Shown piece by piece: positions 1 through 9,252 of a stretch of 64,000 bases of DNA (its first letter is position 1; each line of letters begins with the position of its first letter). The translations under genes were made by a program, and so were the position numbers. The notes beneath the pieces are model-generated. The model saw nothing but the letters and a program-made list of their open reading frames with translations, had not been told where the DNA came from and searched no databases. The stretch lies in contig JAZQRM010000049.1 in NCBI GenBank assembly GCA_045629585.1, positions 1-64,000 on the forward strand. Direction: 5' to 3'. The DNA is from Taishania sp045629585 (lineage in GTDB: Bacteria; Bacteroidota; Bacteroidia; Flavobacteriales_D; Crocinitomicaceae).

Positions 1-80
1 AAATCCCCTTAATTGATAAAAATGCTTCACCTAGTGGAAGTACTTTTGGTCGGGAGGATTTAAAGAATATTCCGCGTTAA
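1..80 (+). CDS. C-terminal end of an unidentified protein (partial)
   Basis: An open frame enters from the left edge (first full codon at 3) and ends with TAA at 78-80, giving about 25 residues that finish in DLKNIPR. The piece PLIDKNASPSG followed by FGREDLKNIPR resembles the linker that leads from a carboxypeptidase-regulatory-like domain into the TonB receptor plug in Bacteroidota proteins, but the chain stops where the plug would begin. It could be a stand-alone regulatory-like-domain protein or a truncated receptor. A strong hairpin follows at 121-149, which supports a real gene end. The product cannot be named from this fragment. Confidence 0.5.
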   Translation, partial: IPLIDKNASPSGSTFGREDLKNIPR

Positions 81-120
81 GCCATTCAAGTTTGGTAAAT
101 CATTGATCTTGTAAAAAACA

Positions 121-149
121 ATCCCGAGCTATAAACTCGGGATTTTTTT
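121..149. terminator. Bidirectional intrinsic terminator
   Basis: Perfect 8-bp stem ATCCCGAG (121-128) with CTCGGGAT (136-143), followed by a T run to 149 and preceded by an A run on the other side. It sits between the end of the left partial gene and the end of the convergent metalloprotease gene, so it can serve both. Confidence 0.85.
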
Positions 150-153
150 GTTT

Positions 154-3100
154 TTACATTTTTTGAATCCTAATCATTTCCGTTTGTTTATCAACGGTTA
201 CTTTTAGAATATAAACTCCGTTGGCAAACGCTTGCATTGAAATTGGTTGGCTAGGTGAAACATCTAACTGTTGAAGTGTTTTTCCATTTAAATCCAAAAT
301 TTCAATTGTAGCGTTAACGGCATCAATGAATATTTCTCCTGTTGTAGGGTTAGGATAAAGCACGAAACGATTTGGGTTGGTAGTTGTAATTGAACTGCAA
401 TCGTCAATTGTTACTGTTATTTGGTCTGTACTTGTACAAGGTCCTGAAGTTCCTGTAACGGTGAATGTATGTACTCCGATTGGTAAATTTAAAATAGCAC
501 CGTTATTCGAACCGTTACTCCATGTGTAGTTCTCAGCTCCAGAGGCATTTAAAGTAATTACTAATCCTTCACAAATTACAAGATCTTCACCAGCGTTGAC
601 TTGAATGGAGGGAGATACTATAACGGTTATTGTATCTGAATCTGTACAAGTACCAGAGGTTCCTGTTACAATGTATGTATGCGTTCCAATAACTGGAGTG
701 AAAGATACACCTTGAGTTATTCCGCTATTCCAAGTGTATGTTTGCGCACCTGTTGCGGATAAAGAAATACTATTTCCTGCACAAATCGTTTGATCAGGCC
801 CTGCATTTACTACAATATTTTCTAATACAGCAACAGTAGTGGTTACAATTGCGGTACAGTTTTGGGAGTTCGTAACAACACATGAATATTGAGTAGTAGC
901 AGTAGGGGAAACCACAATAGATGCTGTATTTCCGATTACATCACCAGCGTCAAACCATTGGTAACTTGTTCCTCCGCCAGCAGTTATTGTAGCTGAACCT
1001 GCCTCACAGATTATCGAGTTTTGAGAAATTGTTGGGGTAAATTCACTAGAAGGAGCAACATTAACCGTGTAGTTGCTGAGGCATCCTGACCCATCCGTAC
1101 GGACACCAATGGTATAGGAACCTGCTTCAAGATTATTGAATGACGTTGTTGGTGGGGAAACAAAGTTGCCCCCATTTAATGAATAATTATATGAACCTCC
1201 GATACCATTTTGAAGATTCGTAATTGCAATTGCACCATTATTTTCATTACATGTCGTTGCTTGTGGAGTCACTGTAGCAGTTGGTTTATTTCGTACGGTA
1301 ATGATTAACTCTTCTTCATCATATCTACAAGATCCATTTGCATAAGCGACAAGTGAATACGTTCCTGCAGTGTTAATGGTGAAGTTTGTATTAGCATTTG
1401 TCGAAGACTGCAAAAGCGTCGTTTGACTTTGGTTTAATAGGTAATACTCAAAGGAGTTTGTGTTGGTTGAGTTTAGACCATTTAGGTTTACTGTTCCTCC
1501 GACACAGATCTCAGGATTTGCCGTTAGGTTTAATTGAGGTGCGTTTCCGTTGGAAGTTAATGCTGCTAAAAATAAGCTTGCATTACCATTTGTAAACAAT
1601 TGATTTAATGAAACCCATTGATTAATAGTTCCTGCAATATAAATAGAGACCTTATTTGGTGGAGTACCTATATTATTATAGTTCGCATATATTGCTAAAG
1701 TATCGCCAGCAGGAGCGGTAATTTGATAGCCTACAAAGAACGTTCCTGTTACAGATGGAGGCGTGTTGAATAATACCTCTTGATACCTATTTATTGTAAT
1801 GTTAGAGAAAGGGACAGTTTGTTGAGCAAGAACAGTTCCAGGACTACCGTTATTGTTTGAATAGACTTTAAAAATTACGTTTCCTGATGTACCTACTTTT
1901 TTGCTAGCTACAAATTGTATTCCTCGAACTTCGGTAGCTGTAGTTGCAGTTAATTGCTCCGCCCATTCATTCATCGTGTTTGATGCGTCATATCTAGCTG
2001 TTCCTCCAATGTATCCAACTCCAGCAGACGGAAGTAGATAAGCTTGATTAGCGTTATAATTCTTCAAGGTATCACAAGAAGATCCTGTTGCTGCTGCAAC
2101 TACTTGAACATGACTTGTTTTGGTAAGCGTTCCTGTTCCAAAAGCATTCGTTGCATTCAAAGTCACAGAATAAGTTCCAACGGTGTTGAAAACGACTGTT
2201 GGATTTTGTAAGGTTGAGTTGGTTGCGCCTCCACCAAAATTCCAACTCCATGATGTGGGGTTATTTGTTGAATGGTCTGTAAATTGAACGGAACCACCAA
2301 CGGGTATCTGAATCGGATCTGGGATATTTGCCGTGAAATTAACTACAGGAGCAACTTGTACTGGGCTGCATCCCGCAGAAGATAATAATGACGAACGAAT
2401 TCCTGATAAAATGGTGTTCATGTAATTCGCTTGCTGTTGTGTAAACATTACGGTACAATTGGAGTAATCCATAAAGTTTTCATATTGAGTGTTTACACCT
2501 GTACAGGTTCTTTGTGTTCCTGAACAAGATCCAGAATAGTTGAATGAAGGTCCTGCAGTATTAGGCGTATCTGTAAATCCGTCGTCTGTTGAGCAACCTC
2601 CAGATCCTCCCCAAGTGTGATCTAGTCCTAAATAATGTCCGACTTCATGGGATAAAACGTGTTCATTGTTTACTCCAAGATTATAATCGATTACGATTCC
2701 GTCAATGTTACTTGTTGGCAAATAACTAGCTGTTGGTCGATAAGCATATCCAGCTGTTCCGCTATTTGCTCCATTTGTAATATCACAAATCCATACATTT
2801 AAGTATTGGTTTCTGTTCCAAATTTGAGAACCTCCGGTAGCAGAACTTTTCATTTTATTTTCTTCTCCAGCATCAGAATTATACCAATCTTCAGTTGTTT
2901 GAACTCTTACAACTCCAGGTTCAGCTAGAGGAGTACCTGAAGGATTTTTAGTAGCAAGACAAAAATCTATACCAGCATTTGACGGAGTAAAACCTAAGCT
3001 TGTTCTAGCATTCACTCTGTCTGCATTCTGAAGATTAAAATCCGCTACTAATTCATTAAAAAGAGCCTGAATTCTTGCGTATGATACATTTGTAGCTGGT

Positions 3101-3435
3101 CGAGAAGGATTGTGAACTACGTGAAATATCACTGGAATTGAACCACTAGAGCGTTGCATAGGCATCCGGTCCATCTGTTCAGCTAGAGACAGATAACTTT
3201 GATTGAACTGATTTAATAACCCTCGTTCTGAATAATGTTGTTCATTAAGTTCGTGTGATTTACAACGATGTTCTCCTGCCGTTGGCGAATTGTTAATAGA
3301 TCTATTAATAGATACCTCTTGGGTATTTCCAATAGATACATTTCTACCTGTTTGATTATTTCTAGGTAGCGCCATTTGGGCACTCGTCGCAAGTGAAATA
3401 AACAAACCGCAGACTAGTAGTAGTTTACGATTCAT
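154..3435 (-). CDS. Secreted M43 (cytophagalysin-type) zinc metalloprotease with PKD domain and T9SS sorting domain
   Basis: 1093 residues. A signal peptide covers about residues 1-19 (ending TSA-Q). The catalytic zinc site is HEVGHYLGLDH at 263-273, with a Met-turn near NFMDYS (M322), the pattern of pappalysin/M43 proteases. A PKD domain lies at about 364-446. A beta-rich middle part follows, then two tandem repeats at about 870-1020, each opening with VNAGxDxxIC and containing YTW. The last ~70 residues (starting near FVLYPNPTTGE) are a type A T9SS C-terminal sorting domain, so the protein should cross the outer membrane by the T9SS and be anchored or released outside the cell. Family knowledge suggests degradation of external protein; the substrate is unknown. 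It appears monocistronic. No TAnnTTTG element was seen upstream. Confidence 0.93.
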   Translation of the reverse strand: MNRKLLLVCGLFISLATSAQMALPRNNQTGRNVSIGNTQEVSINRSINNSPTAGEHRCKSHELNEQHYSERGLLNQFNQSYLSLAEQMDRMPMQRSSGSIPVIFHVVHNPSRPATNVSYARIQALFNELVADFNLQNADRVNARTSLGFTPSNAGIDFCLATKNPSGTPLAEPGVVRVQTTEDWYNSDAGEENKMKSSATGGSQIWNRNQYLNVWICDITNGANSGTAGYAYRPTASYLPTSNIDGIVIDYNLGVNNEHVLSHEVGHYLGLDHTWGGSGGCSTDDGFTDTPNTAGPSFNYSGSCSGTQRTCTGVNTQYENFMDYSNCTVMFTQQQANYMNTILSGIRSSLLSSAGCSPVQVAPVVNFTANIPDPIQIPVGGSVQFTDHSTNNPTSWSWNFGGGATNSTLQNPTVVFNTVGTYSVTLNATNAFGTGTLTKTSHVQVVAAATGSSCDTLKNYNANQAYLLPSAGVGYIGGTARYDASNTMNEWAEQLTATTATEVRGIQFVASKKVGTSGNVIFKVYSNNNGSPGTVLAQQTVPFSNITINRYQEVLFNTPPSVTGTFFVGYQITAPAGDTLAIYANYNNIGTPPNKVSIYIAGTINQWVSLNQLFTNGNASLFLAALTSNGNAPQLNLTANPEICVGGTVNLNGLNSTNTNSFEYYLLNQSQTTLLQSSTNANTNFTINTAGTYSLVAYANGSCRYDEEELIITVRNKPTATVTPQATTCNENNGAIAITNLQNGIGGSYNYSLNGGNFVSPPTTSFNNLEAGSYTIGVRTDGSGCLSNYTVNVAPSSEFTPTISQNSIICEAGSATITAGGGTSYQWFDAGDVIGNTASIVVSPTATTQYSCVVTNSQNCTAIVTTTVAVLENIVVNAGPDQTICAGNSISLSATGAQTYTWNSGITQGVSFTPVIGTHTYIVTGTSGTCTDSDTITVIVSPSIQVNAGEDLVICEGLVITLNASGAENYTWSNGSNNGAILNLPIGVHTFTVTGTSGPCTSTDQITVTIDDCSSITTTNPNRFVLYPNPTTGEIFIDAVNATIEILDLNGKTLQQLDVSPSQPISMQAFANGVYILKVTVDKQTEMIRIQKM

Positions 3436-3481
3436 AAGTGTTAATTAAATAAAAATTACATAAGTAGTACCTAGTAATATT

Positions 3482-4744
3482 CTAGGTTTTTCTTTTCTTT
3501 TTCTTAGCGGCAGGAAATAGTATATTGTTTAATATCAATCTATAGCCCGGTGAATTTGGGTGTAAATTCAAATCTGTTGGAGGATCGTCAACTTTGTGCT
3601 CATAATCTTCTGGGTCATGTCCACCATAAAAAGTCCATGTTCCTTCTCCCATTTCACCATGGATATACCTTGCTGTACCAAGCGCTTTATTTTCACCTAG
3701 TACTAAGACATTCGGTTTAATCAAACTGCTTAAGAAGTCTGTTGTTTGTCCCATGAAACCATCAATAACATCCGTATGACATTGAGTTAACATAGATGGT
3801 ATTACATCCCATTTTGCACTAAATTCAAATAGCGTAAACTTATCTGTATTTTCACGAATACCGTTTAATCGACGTAATTCAGTTCCATCTATATTGGAAT
3901 ACTCATATTTCATAGGATCTTTTTCCAATTGAAAATTTTCAAAAGCAAAAGTTTGATTATAGTCCAATTTACTTTGTGCTTGTGGATCAGCAGGATCACC
4001 ATCGTACATACTTTCGCAGATGTCCGTATTTTGTGCTGCTAAAGCTATATCGAAGCTATCTGTTCCGCTGCACATTGTGAATAGAAAACCACCACCTAGC
4101 ACAAATTTTTTGATTTGAAGTGCTACGTTTAGCTTTAATTCAGAAACTTTTTTGAATCCCAAACTTTTAGCCATTGCTTCTGCATCAGAAACTTGTTGTT
4201 TATACCAAGGGTAGCTTCGATATGCGGCGTAAAATTTACCGTATTGACCAGTAAAATCCTCGTGATGAAGGTGAAGCCAATCATATAAAGGTAATTTTCC
4301 TTTTATAATATCCTCATCATATATTTTTTCAAAAGGTATTTCAGCATATTCCAATACTAATGTGACTGCGTCATCCCATGGTTGTTTCCCCGGGGGGGTG
4401 TAGACTGCGATTTTTGGTGCCTTTTCAAGTTGAACAACCTCCATGTTTACATCAGGTGCTGCAATTTGTCGTTTGATGTTGGCCGTTTGGCCATCGGATA
4501 AAATCTCATATCGAACACCACGAATATTAAGCTCTTCTTCAATTGCAACTAGATGCGGGAAAAGAAATGATCCACCTCGATAATTCAATAACCATTCAAT
4601 TGTGACATCCTTTTCAAGTGCCCAAAATGCAACTCCATATGCTTTGAGGTGATTCGACTGGCTATTATCCATTGGTACAATAATTGTCGAAGCCCAATTA
4701 ATGGAAGCTTTAAGTAGAAATAGGAAGAAAAGGATTTGTCTCAT
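3482..4744 (-). CDS. Conserved exported protein, usually labelled asparagine synthetase B
   Basis: 420 residues with an N-terminal signal peptide (about 1-18) and a basic tail ending KKKKRKT. I recognise it as the flavobacterial family commonly annotated asparagine synthetase B, but it has none of the N-terminal nucleophile or ATP-binding features of AsnB and is exported, so that label is doubtful. Visible conserved blocks are WLLNYRGGSF, YDWLHLHHEDFTGQYGKFY, a possible nucleophile-elbow-like FTMCSGTDSFD (Cys 225), and GGHDPEDY near the end. A glutamine-amidotransferase-like fold is possible but is inference. It lies 9 nt downstream of dnaB and is probably cotranscribed with it. Function unknown. 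Confidence 0.8.
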   Translation of the reverse strand: MRQILFFLFLLKASINWASTIIVPMDNSQSNHLKAYGVAFWALEKDVTIEWLLNYRGGSFLFPHLVAIEEELNIRGVRYEILSDGQTANIKRQIAAPDVNMEVVQLEKAPKIAVYTPPGKQPWDDAVTLVLEYAEIPFEKIYDEDIIKGKLPLYDWLHLHHEDFTGQYGKFYAAYRSYPWYKQQVSDAEAMAKSLGFKKVSELKLNVALQIKKFVLGGGFLFTMCSGTDSFDIALAAQNTDICESMYDGDPADPQAQSKLDYNQTFAFENFQLEKDPMKYEYSNIDGTELRRLNGIRENTDKFTLFEFSAKWDVIPSMLTQCHTDVIDGFMGQTTDFLSSLIKPNVLVLGENKALGTARYIHGEMGEGTWTFYGGHDPEDYEHKVDDPPTDLNLHPNSPGYRLILNNILFPAAKKKKRKT

Positions 4745-4753
4745 GATTACGAA

Positions 4754-6319
4754 TTAAAATGGTACTTCATCAGCTGCATCAAAATCTGCGCCATCATCAA
4801 CAAATGAATTCATTTTTGACTGTACAGTATAACTTTGGCTTGGAGTTCCAAATGCTTGTGATTGAGGCATCCCTGCAGGTGTATTTAAGGCTCCAGCACC
4901 GAAGTCTACTGGTTCGTCCATATTTTCGAAACGTGCAAATTCACCAATAAAGCGAAGTCGAACAGAATCTAGTCCACCGTTACGGTGCTTTGCAACAATA
5001 ATTTCACCAACTCCTTTATTGGACGCTCCTGATTCGTCTGTTTCAATTCCATAATACTCAGGACGGTATATAAAGGAAACGATATCGGCATCTTGCTCAA
5101 TTGCTCCAGATTCACGTAGATCAGAAAGTACGGGTCTTTTATCTCCTCCTCGTTGCTCAACTGAACGGGATAACTGTGAAAGAGCAATCATTGGTACATT
5201 TATTTCTTTGGCAATTTCTTTAATTGATCTTGAAATTAAGGAAATCTCTTGTTCACGAGAACCGACCCCTTTAGAACCACCAGCTGTCATTAACTGTAAA
5301 TAGTCAATGATTACCATATCAATGTTATACTGAATTTTTAAACGTCTGCATTTTGCTCTTAAATCAAATATAGAAATACCAGGTGTATCGTCTATATAAA
5401 GAGGTGCCTGTGATAATTTAGCAATTCGGGTATGTAATTGCTGAAATTCATGTTCAGCTAAATCTCCTTTTCTTAATTTTTCAGCGGATAAACGCGATTC
5501 AGATGCGATTAGACGTTTAACTAATTGCACAGAGGACATCTCCAACGAAAATACGGCAACCCCCATGTTATAATCAACAGCAGTATTTCTAGCCATTGAA
5601 AGTACGAAAGCCGTTTTACCCATTGCTGGACGTGCAGCTATAACAATCATGTCAGAGCGTTGCCATCCAGATGTTAATTTATCCAAATCTCTAAATCCTG
5701 TTGGAATACCTGAGATACCAGATTTATTTTGGGACGCAATTTCTATCTCTTCGATTGCAGCTCTTACTACATTGGGCATGGTATCAACTGCTTTACCTGT
5801 ATTATTTTCGGAGATATTAAACATTAATTCTTCCGCATATCCAAGTGCATCAAAGGTGTCAGCGGTATCATCATAAGCTTTTTTGATGATTTCAGACCCC
5901 ATGCGAATTAATTCTCTTTTAATGAATTTTTCAACAATTATTCTGGCGTGAAATTCAACGTGTGCGGTAGATGCCACACGATTTGTTAAACCAGATATAT
6001 AGGCAACTCCACCGGAAGCTTCTAATTCACCAGATTTTTTTAATTCATTAACTACTGTTAAAATGTCGATAGGTGTTGATGAACCGAATAAATTACGAAT
6101 AGCACCATAAATATATTGGTGTTTTGGGTCATAGAAAGTACTCGGCTTTAAAATGTCGATAGTATCAGTAACGGCATTTTTTTCAAGCATCATAGCTCCT
6201 AAAACAGCTTGTTCTATATCAACTGCTTGAGGTGGGATTCTTCCTAAATCGTTAATTTGTGGTGTTGCAGAAGATATTCTTGCTGCTGTTTTACGTTTAT
6301 TCTCTGGTTGACCTTCCAT
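4754..6319 (-). CDS. dnaB: Replicative DNA helicase DnaB
   Basis: 521 residues. DnaB is the hexameric helicase that unwinds DNA ahead of the replication fork and binds primase. The N-terminal DnaB domain is at about 28-130. The RecA-like C-terminal ATPase has Walker A ARPAMGKTA near 229-237 and a Walker B-type block ending in DYLQLM. No intein is present. The ATG at 6319 lies only 5 nt after a TAnnTTTG promoter element on the minus strand, which fits this start and implies a very short or absent leader. The asparagine synthetase B-like gene follows closely in the same transcript. Confidence 0.97.
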   Translation of the reverse strand: MEGQPENKRKTAARISSATPQINDLGRIPPQAVDIEQAVLGAMMLEKNAVTDTIDILKPSTFYDPKHQYIYGAIRNLFGSSTPIDILTVVNELKKSGELEASGGVAYISGLTNRVASTAHVEFHARIIVEKFIKRELIRMGSEIIKKAYDDTADTFDALGYAEELMFNISENNTGKAVDTMPNVVRAAIEEIEIASQNKSGISGIPTGFRDLDKLTSGWQRSDMIVIAARPAMGKTAFVLSMARNTAVDYNMGVAVFSLEMSSVQLVKRLIASESRLSAEKLRKGDLAEHEFQQLHTRIAKLSQAPLYIDDTPGISIFDLRAKCRRLKIQYNIDMVIIDYLQLMTAGGSKGVGSREQEISLISRSIKEIAKEINVPMIALSQLSRSVEQRGGDKRPVLSDLRESGAIEQDADIVSFIYRPEYYGIETDESGASNKGVGEIIVAKHRNGGLDSVRLRFIGEFARFENMDEPVDFGAGALNTPAGMPQSQAFGTPSQSYTVQSKMNSFVDDGADFDAADEVPF

Positions 6320-6324
6320 AGAAA

Positions 6325-6332
6325 CAAATATA
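6325..6332 (-). promoter_or_regulatory. -7 promoter element of dnaB
   Basis: Reads TATATTTG on the minus strand, matching the Bacteroidota -7 consensus TAnnTTTG. Only 5 nt separate it from the dnaB ATG. No TTG was found at the usual -33 distance. Confidence 0.6.
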
Positions 6333-6418
6333 AGGAATCAAGCGCTTATAAAATTGGACTTCTGATACTAATTAGAAAAAAGAATTAACAAGGTATAACA
6401 GAATTGGCAAGAAGACCC

Positions 6419-6426
6419 TATTTTTG
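6419..6426 (+). promoter_or_regulatory. -7 promoter element of mnmD
   Basis: TATTTTTG matches TAnnTTTG and ends 4 nt before the ATG at 6431. It lies inside the longer open frame that begins with TTG at 6404, so that earlier start is unlikely. No good -33 element. Confidence 0.6.
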
Positions 6427-6430
6427 TACC

Positions 6431-7093
6431 ATGGAGCTCGAAATTATTGTTACCGAAGATGGTTCTAAAACCATTTTCCTGCCTCATCTAAATGAAACTT
6501 ATCATTCTTCTCATGGAGCAATTCAGGAAGCCAATCATGTCTTTATTTTAAATGGTTTGATGAATGTAGAAGAATCTCAAATGACCATTTTCGAAATGGG
6601 ATTCGGAACAGGATTAAACGCACTATTGGCTTATCGATTTGCGAAAAATAATAATAAACATGTTGTTTATCATGGAATTGAGGCTTTTCCTGTTTCTATA
6701 TCTGTAGCACAAGAAATGGATTATATAAAAAGCTTGGAGCCGGAGTTACAAGATGTATATGATTGGATGCATACAGCTGAATGGGATAAGGAGCTCATTT
6801 TTGATGAATATTTTTCGTTCAAAAAAATACATGGTAAAATTGAAGAGCATGTAATACCTGTAAATGTCTATGACGTGATTTTTTATGATGCGTTTGGCCC
6901 TCGCGCACAAGTGGATATGTGGCACAATGATATTTTAGCAAAGATGTACGCAGGAACTAAATTGGGTAAATTTTTGGTTACTTATTGTGCGAAAGGGCAG
7001 GTAAAAAGAGATCTAAAAGCATTGGGCTATGAAATAGAACCATTGCCTGGACCTCCAGGTAAAAGAGAAATGACACGTGCGTGGAAACGTTAA
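6431..7093 (+). CDS. mnmD: tRNA 5-methylaminomethyl-2-thiouridine methyltransferase MnmD
   Basis: About 220 residues. MnmD transfers a methyl group from SAM to the nm5s2U34 wobble base of certain tRNAs, the last step of mnm5s2U synthesis. It corresponds to the N-terminal half of E. coli MnmC, without the FAD domain. The SAM loop FEMGFGTGLN is clear, followed by YDAFGPRAQVDMW and the C-terminal GPPGKREM signature of the family. I chose the ATG at 6431 rather than the TTG at 6404 because a TAnnTTTG promoter falls between them. The gene ends right against the stop of the convergent PepSY-reductase gene. Confidence 0.93.
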   Translation: MELEIIVTEDGSKTIFLPHLNETYHSSHGAIQEANHVFILNGLMNVEESQMTIFEMGFGTGLNALLAYRFAKNNNKHVVYHGIEAFPVSISVAQEMDYIKSLEPELQDVYDWMHTAEWDKELIFDEYFSFKKIHGKIEEHVIPVNVYDVIFYDAFGPRAQVDMWHNDILAKMYAGTKLGKFLVTYCAKGQVKRDLKALGYEIEPLPGPPGKREMTRAWKR

Positions 7094-7121
7094 TTAATAA
7101 CAATCCGAACGCACGTTTTTT
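7075..7121 (+). terminator. Probable terminator of mnmD, overlapping both convergent gene ends
   Basis: ACGTGCGT (7075-7082) pairs with ACGCACGT (7109-7116). An inner GGA/TCC pairing is possible, and a T run ends at 7121. The mnmD stop codon lies in the loop and the right arm lies inside the last codons of the PepSY-reductase gene. Confidence 0.55.
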
Positions 7122-9235
7122 AATAATTCATCAGGAGAAAAGCCTTTTTGGATCGCATAATCTGAAAGGGCTTTTTTTAGGTCTTTTTCCATTTGTAAAG
7201 CACCACAAATATAAAGTAAACTCCCTTTTTTTATTTCACTTGCATAGCTTTCTATGTTTTGAATAAAGTAGGTAGATGCGTATGTTTTCTCCTCTGCTTC
7301 TCTGGAATAACAAATGGTCCAATTTTCCGTGTAATTGGGGAATATTTGTTCAATTAAAGCTTTTTCTTGTTTTGTTTTAGTTCCCCAAATGATTTTTAAA
7401 TCTTTTGTTTTCTTTTCATTTTCAAATCCGATGAAAGGCGCAATTCCAGTTCCATTTCCGATTGCTATTACAGGTTGATGAGTAGTTAATCTAAAGTTCT
7501 CGTTCCTTTGAATCCAACCTTTTAAAATATCCCCTTTTTTTAACGCTGATAAATAGGAGGAACACCATCCCAACTCATGCTTCTTAACATATATTGAAAG
7601 CATATTTTTGCCTGTTTTAGCCACAGAATATTGTCTTGCAAATGTTGTGTCTGGTGCTAAAATAGAAATTAGATCACCTGATTTAAAACCTTTGTTTACT
7701 TCGATTTGGAGAATGAAATATTCTGAACTTGAATCTATATAACTGTTTGATAAAACCTTGAAATTGTATGTTTTATGTTTTTTTAGTTTAAGTGAAGCAT
7801 TAAGGTTTTGTAAGCCTGATTTCTCTTTATAGCTAGCTACCCAATTATTGAATTGTTGGATATTTTTATTATCAACTGTTTGTATAGGAATGAATTCGTT
7901 AGCAGGTGTTTGTTTGAGCTGATCGTTTATTGTAAATGCATATTGACAAAAGTCTGAATATTGTTTTGAACCAAATCCTAAAATGGAATACGACACATTT
8001 TCGAAAGAGTTGTTTTTAAGTTGATCTACGAAGTTTTTCCCATTATAAGGAGCTTCACCAATTCCATAAGTACTGGTAAAAATGATCAATTCTTTTAATT
8101 TAGGATAGTGCTCATTTTCTTGTAACCCAACCGTTCTGATTCGTTTTCCTTGTTCTAGTAGCGCTTCATGAAAGGATTTTGCAAATTGCCAAGTAGAACC
8201 ATTCTCTGACCCCACAAAGAGAATTATTTCGGCATCCTTTGCATTAATTTTATTTTTGAATTTAGCATTCCATCGTTTGAACGTTATAAGTAGTCCACTA
8301 TAGATAAAGAAAATAATATTCAAACAAGCGATTAACAGTATAATGGGCCAATATCCCATATTATGACCTGTATGTAAATTAAATAAAAAGGTGTATAGAT
8401 TTCCTTTAGCGTCCTTTTGATAGGAATCTACAATTTCACCTGTTTGTTGATGAATAACAGCAGCATCCTTCTTTGTTTCTATTATAAAAGCATCCTCTGG
8501 ATCTGGAGTGAGTGGGAATTCCACCTTCATCACATCAGATAATGGAACTTGAAAAACTTTAAATTGAGCGTAAGTCAGTTCTTGATCACGACTTGCATCA
8601 TCGAGGAATGGATCCAATTCTATAACTTCAGTTGCAGGGTTCCAATAGTCCTTTAGGAACATAAGTATACCGGAAACAGAAATGATTAGAATAATGATAA
8701 AACTATATCTTCCTAAAACAGTGTGGTAGTAGGGTGCACTTTCATCCTTTTTTACTTTGGTTAAAAATTTTAGCCATCCACCAAGTTTTTGTGCAACAAG
8801 AAATAAACCGGTAATTGTTATTAAAGTCAAGCATATAGATGTAATTACTATAACCCAACGTCCGGCAGTTCCCATAAATAGAGAACGGTGAAACGCTGTG
8901 ATTTCCTTAAAAAAGGTAGATTGCTCTTTAGGTGTACCTAGATTTTGTCCTGTTAATGGATTTATTAATACTTGTAGGCTATTTCCTTGCTCATCCATCA
9001 CGTCTGCAACCCATTCACCGTAAGTATTCTTCTCTAGTTTAAATACTTCGAGATACTGACTTTTTACAGCTTCAATTGTTTTAAATACAGGTTGATTTTG
9101 GTCGTATGAACCTGCGTTGCTATGTGAAAGAGGGTCGAAGCTAAGAATGGCGCCGGTGATAGAGGCACTAAGTATAAAAAGTAAAGAAGCCACCGCTAAA
9201 ACGAGGTGGCTTGATCTCCAAATGGAAAGTTTCAT
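7094..9235 (-). CDS. PepSY transmembrane protein fused to flavodoxin and FAD/NADPH reductase domains
   Basis: 713 residues. The N-terminal membrane part has transmembrane segments near 11-32, 127-148, 178-196 and 296-316, with candidate haem-ligand histidines in FHRSLF (H116), H171 and NLHTGH (H288). A flavodoxin-like FMN domain (about 337-470) shows GSENGSTWQFA and STYGIGEAP. A ferredoxin-reductase-type domain follows, with RQYS (534-537) for FAD, GNGTGIAPF (593-601) for NADPH and a C-terminal Tyr. The expected role is to move electrons from cytoplasmic NADPH across the inner membrane, possibly to ferric chelates or periplasmic acceptors; the acceptor is inference. It is the last gene of an operon with DUF2271 and ankyrin proteins, 17 nt after the former. 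Confidence 0.85.
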   Translation of the reverse strand: MKLSIWRSSHLVLAVASLLFILSASITGAILSFDPLSHSNAGSYDQNQPVFKTIEAVKSQYLEVFKLEKNTYGEWVADVMDEQGNSLQVLINPLTGQNLGTPKEQSTFFKEITAFHRSLFMGTAGRWVIVITSICLTLITITGLFLVAQKLGGWLKFLTKVKKDESAPYYHTVLGRYSFIIILIISVSGILMFLKDYWNPATEVIELDPFLDDASRDQELTYAQFKVFQVPLSDVMKVEFPLTPDPEDAFIIETKKDAAVIHQQTGEIVDSYQKDAKGNLYTFLFNLHTGHNMGYWPIILLIACLNIIFFIYSGLLITFKRWNAKFKNKINAKDAEIILFVGSENGSTWQFAKSFHEALLEQGKRIRTVGLQENEHYPKLKELIIFTSTYGIGEAPYNGKNFVDQLKNNSFENVSYSILGFGSKQYSDFCQYAFTINDQLKQTPANEFIPIQTVDNKNIQQFNNWVASYKEKSGLQNLNASLKLKKHKTYNFKVLSNSYIDSSSEYFILQIEVNKGFKSGDLISILAPDTTFARQYSVAKTGKNMLSIYVKKHELGWCSSYLSALKKGDILKGWIQRNENFRLTTHQPVIAIGNGTGIAPFIGFENEKKTKDLKIIWGTKTKQEKALIEQIFPNYTENWTICYSREAEEKTYASTYFIQNIESYASEIKKGSLLYICGALQMEKDLKKALSDYAIQKGFSPDELLKNVRSDCY

Positions 9236-9252
9236 TCTGTGAATTTAGAAAG

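Noticed and set aside
3469..3487. ACCTAG/CTAGGT inverted repeat before the metalloprotease gene as a terminator
   Set aside because: The stem is only 6 bp and the T run is on the wrong strand for the minus-strand gene that ends there.
3482..4744. Asparagine synthetase activity for this exported protein
   Set aside because: No N-terminal Cys nucleophile of AsnB, no ATP pyrophosphatase motif, and a signal peptide is present. The label is a database habit.
6404..6430. Extended N-terminus of MnmD starting with TTG
   Set aside because: It contains a TAnnTTTG promoter element immediately before a good ATG, so the extra nine residues are probably not made.
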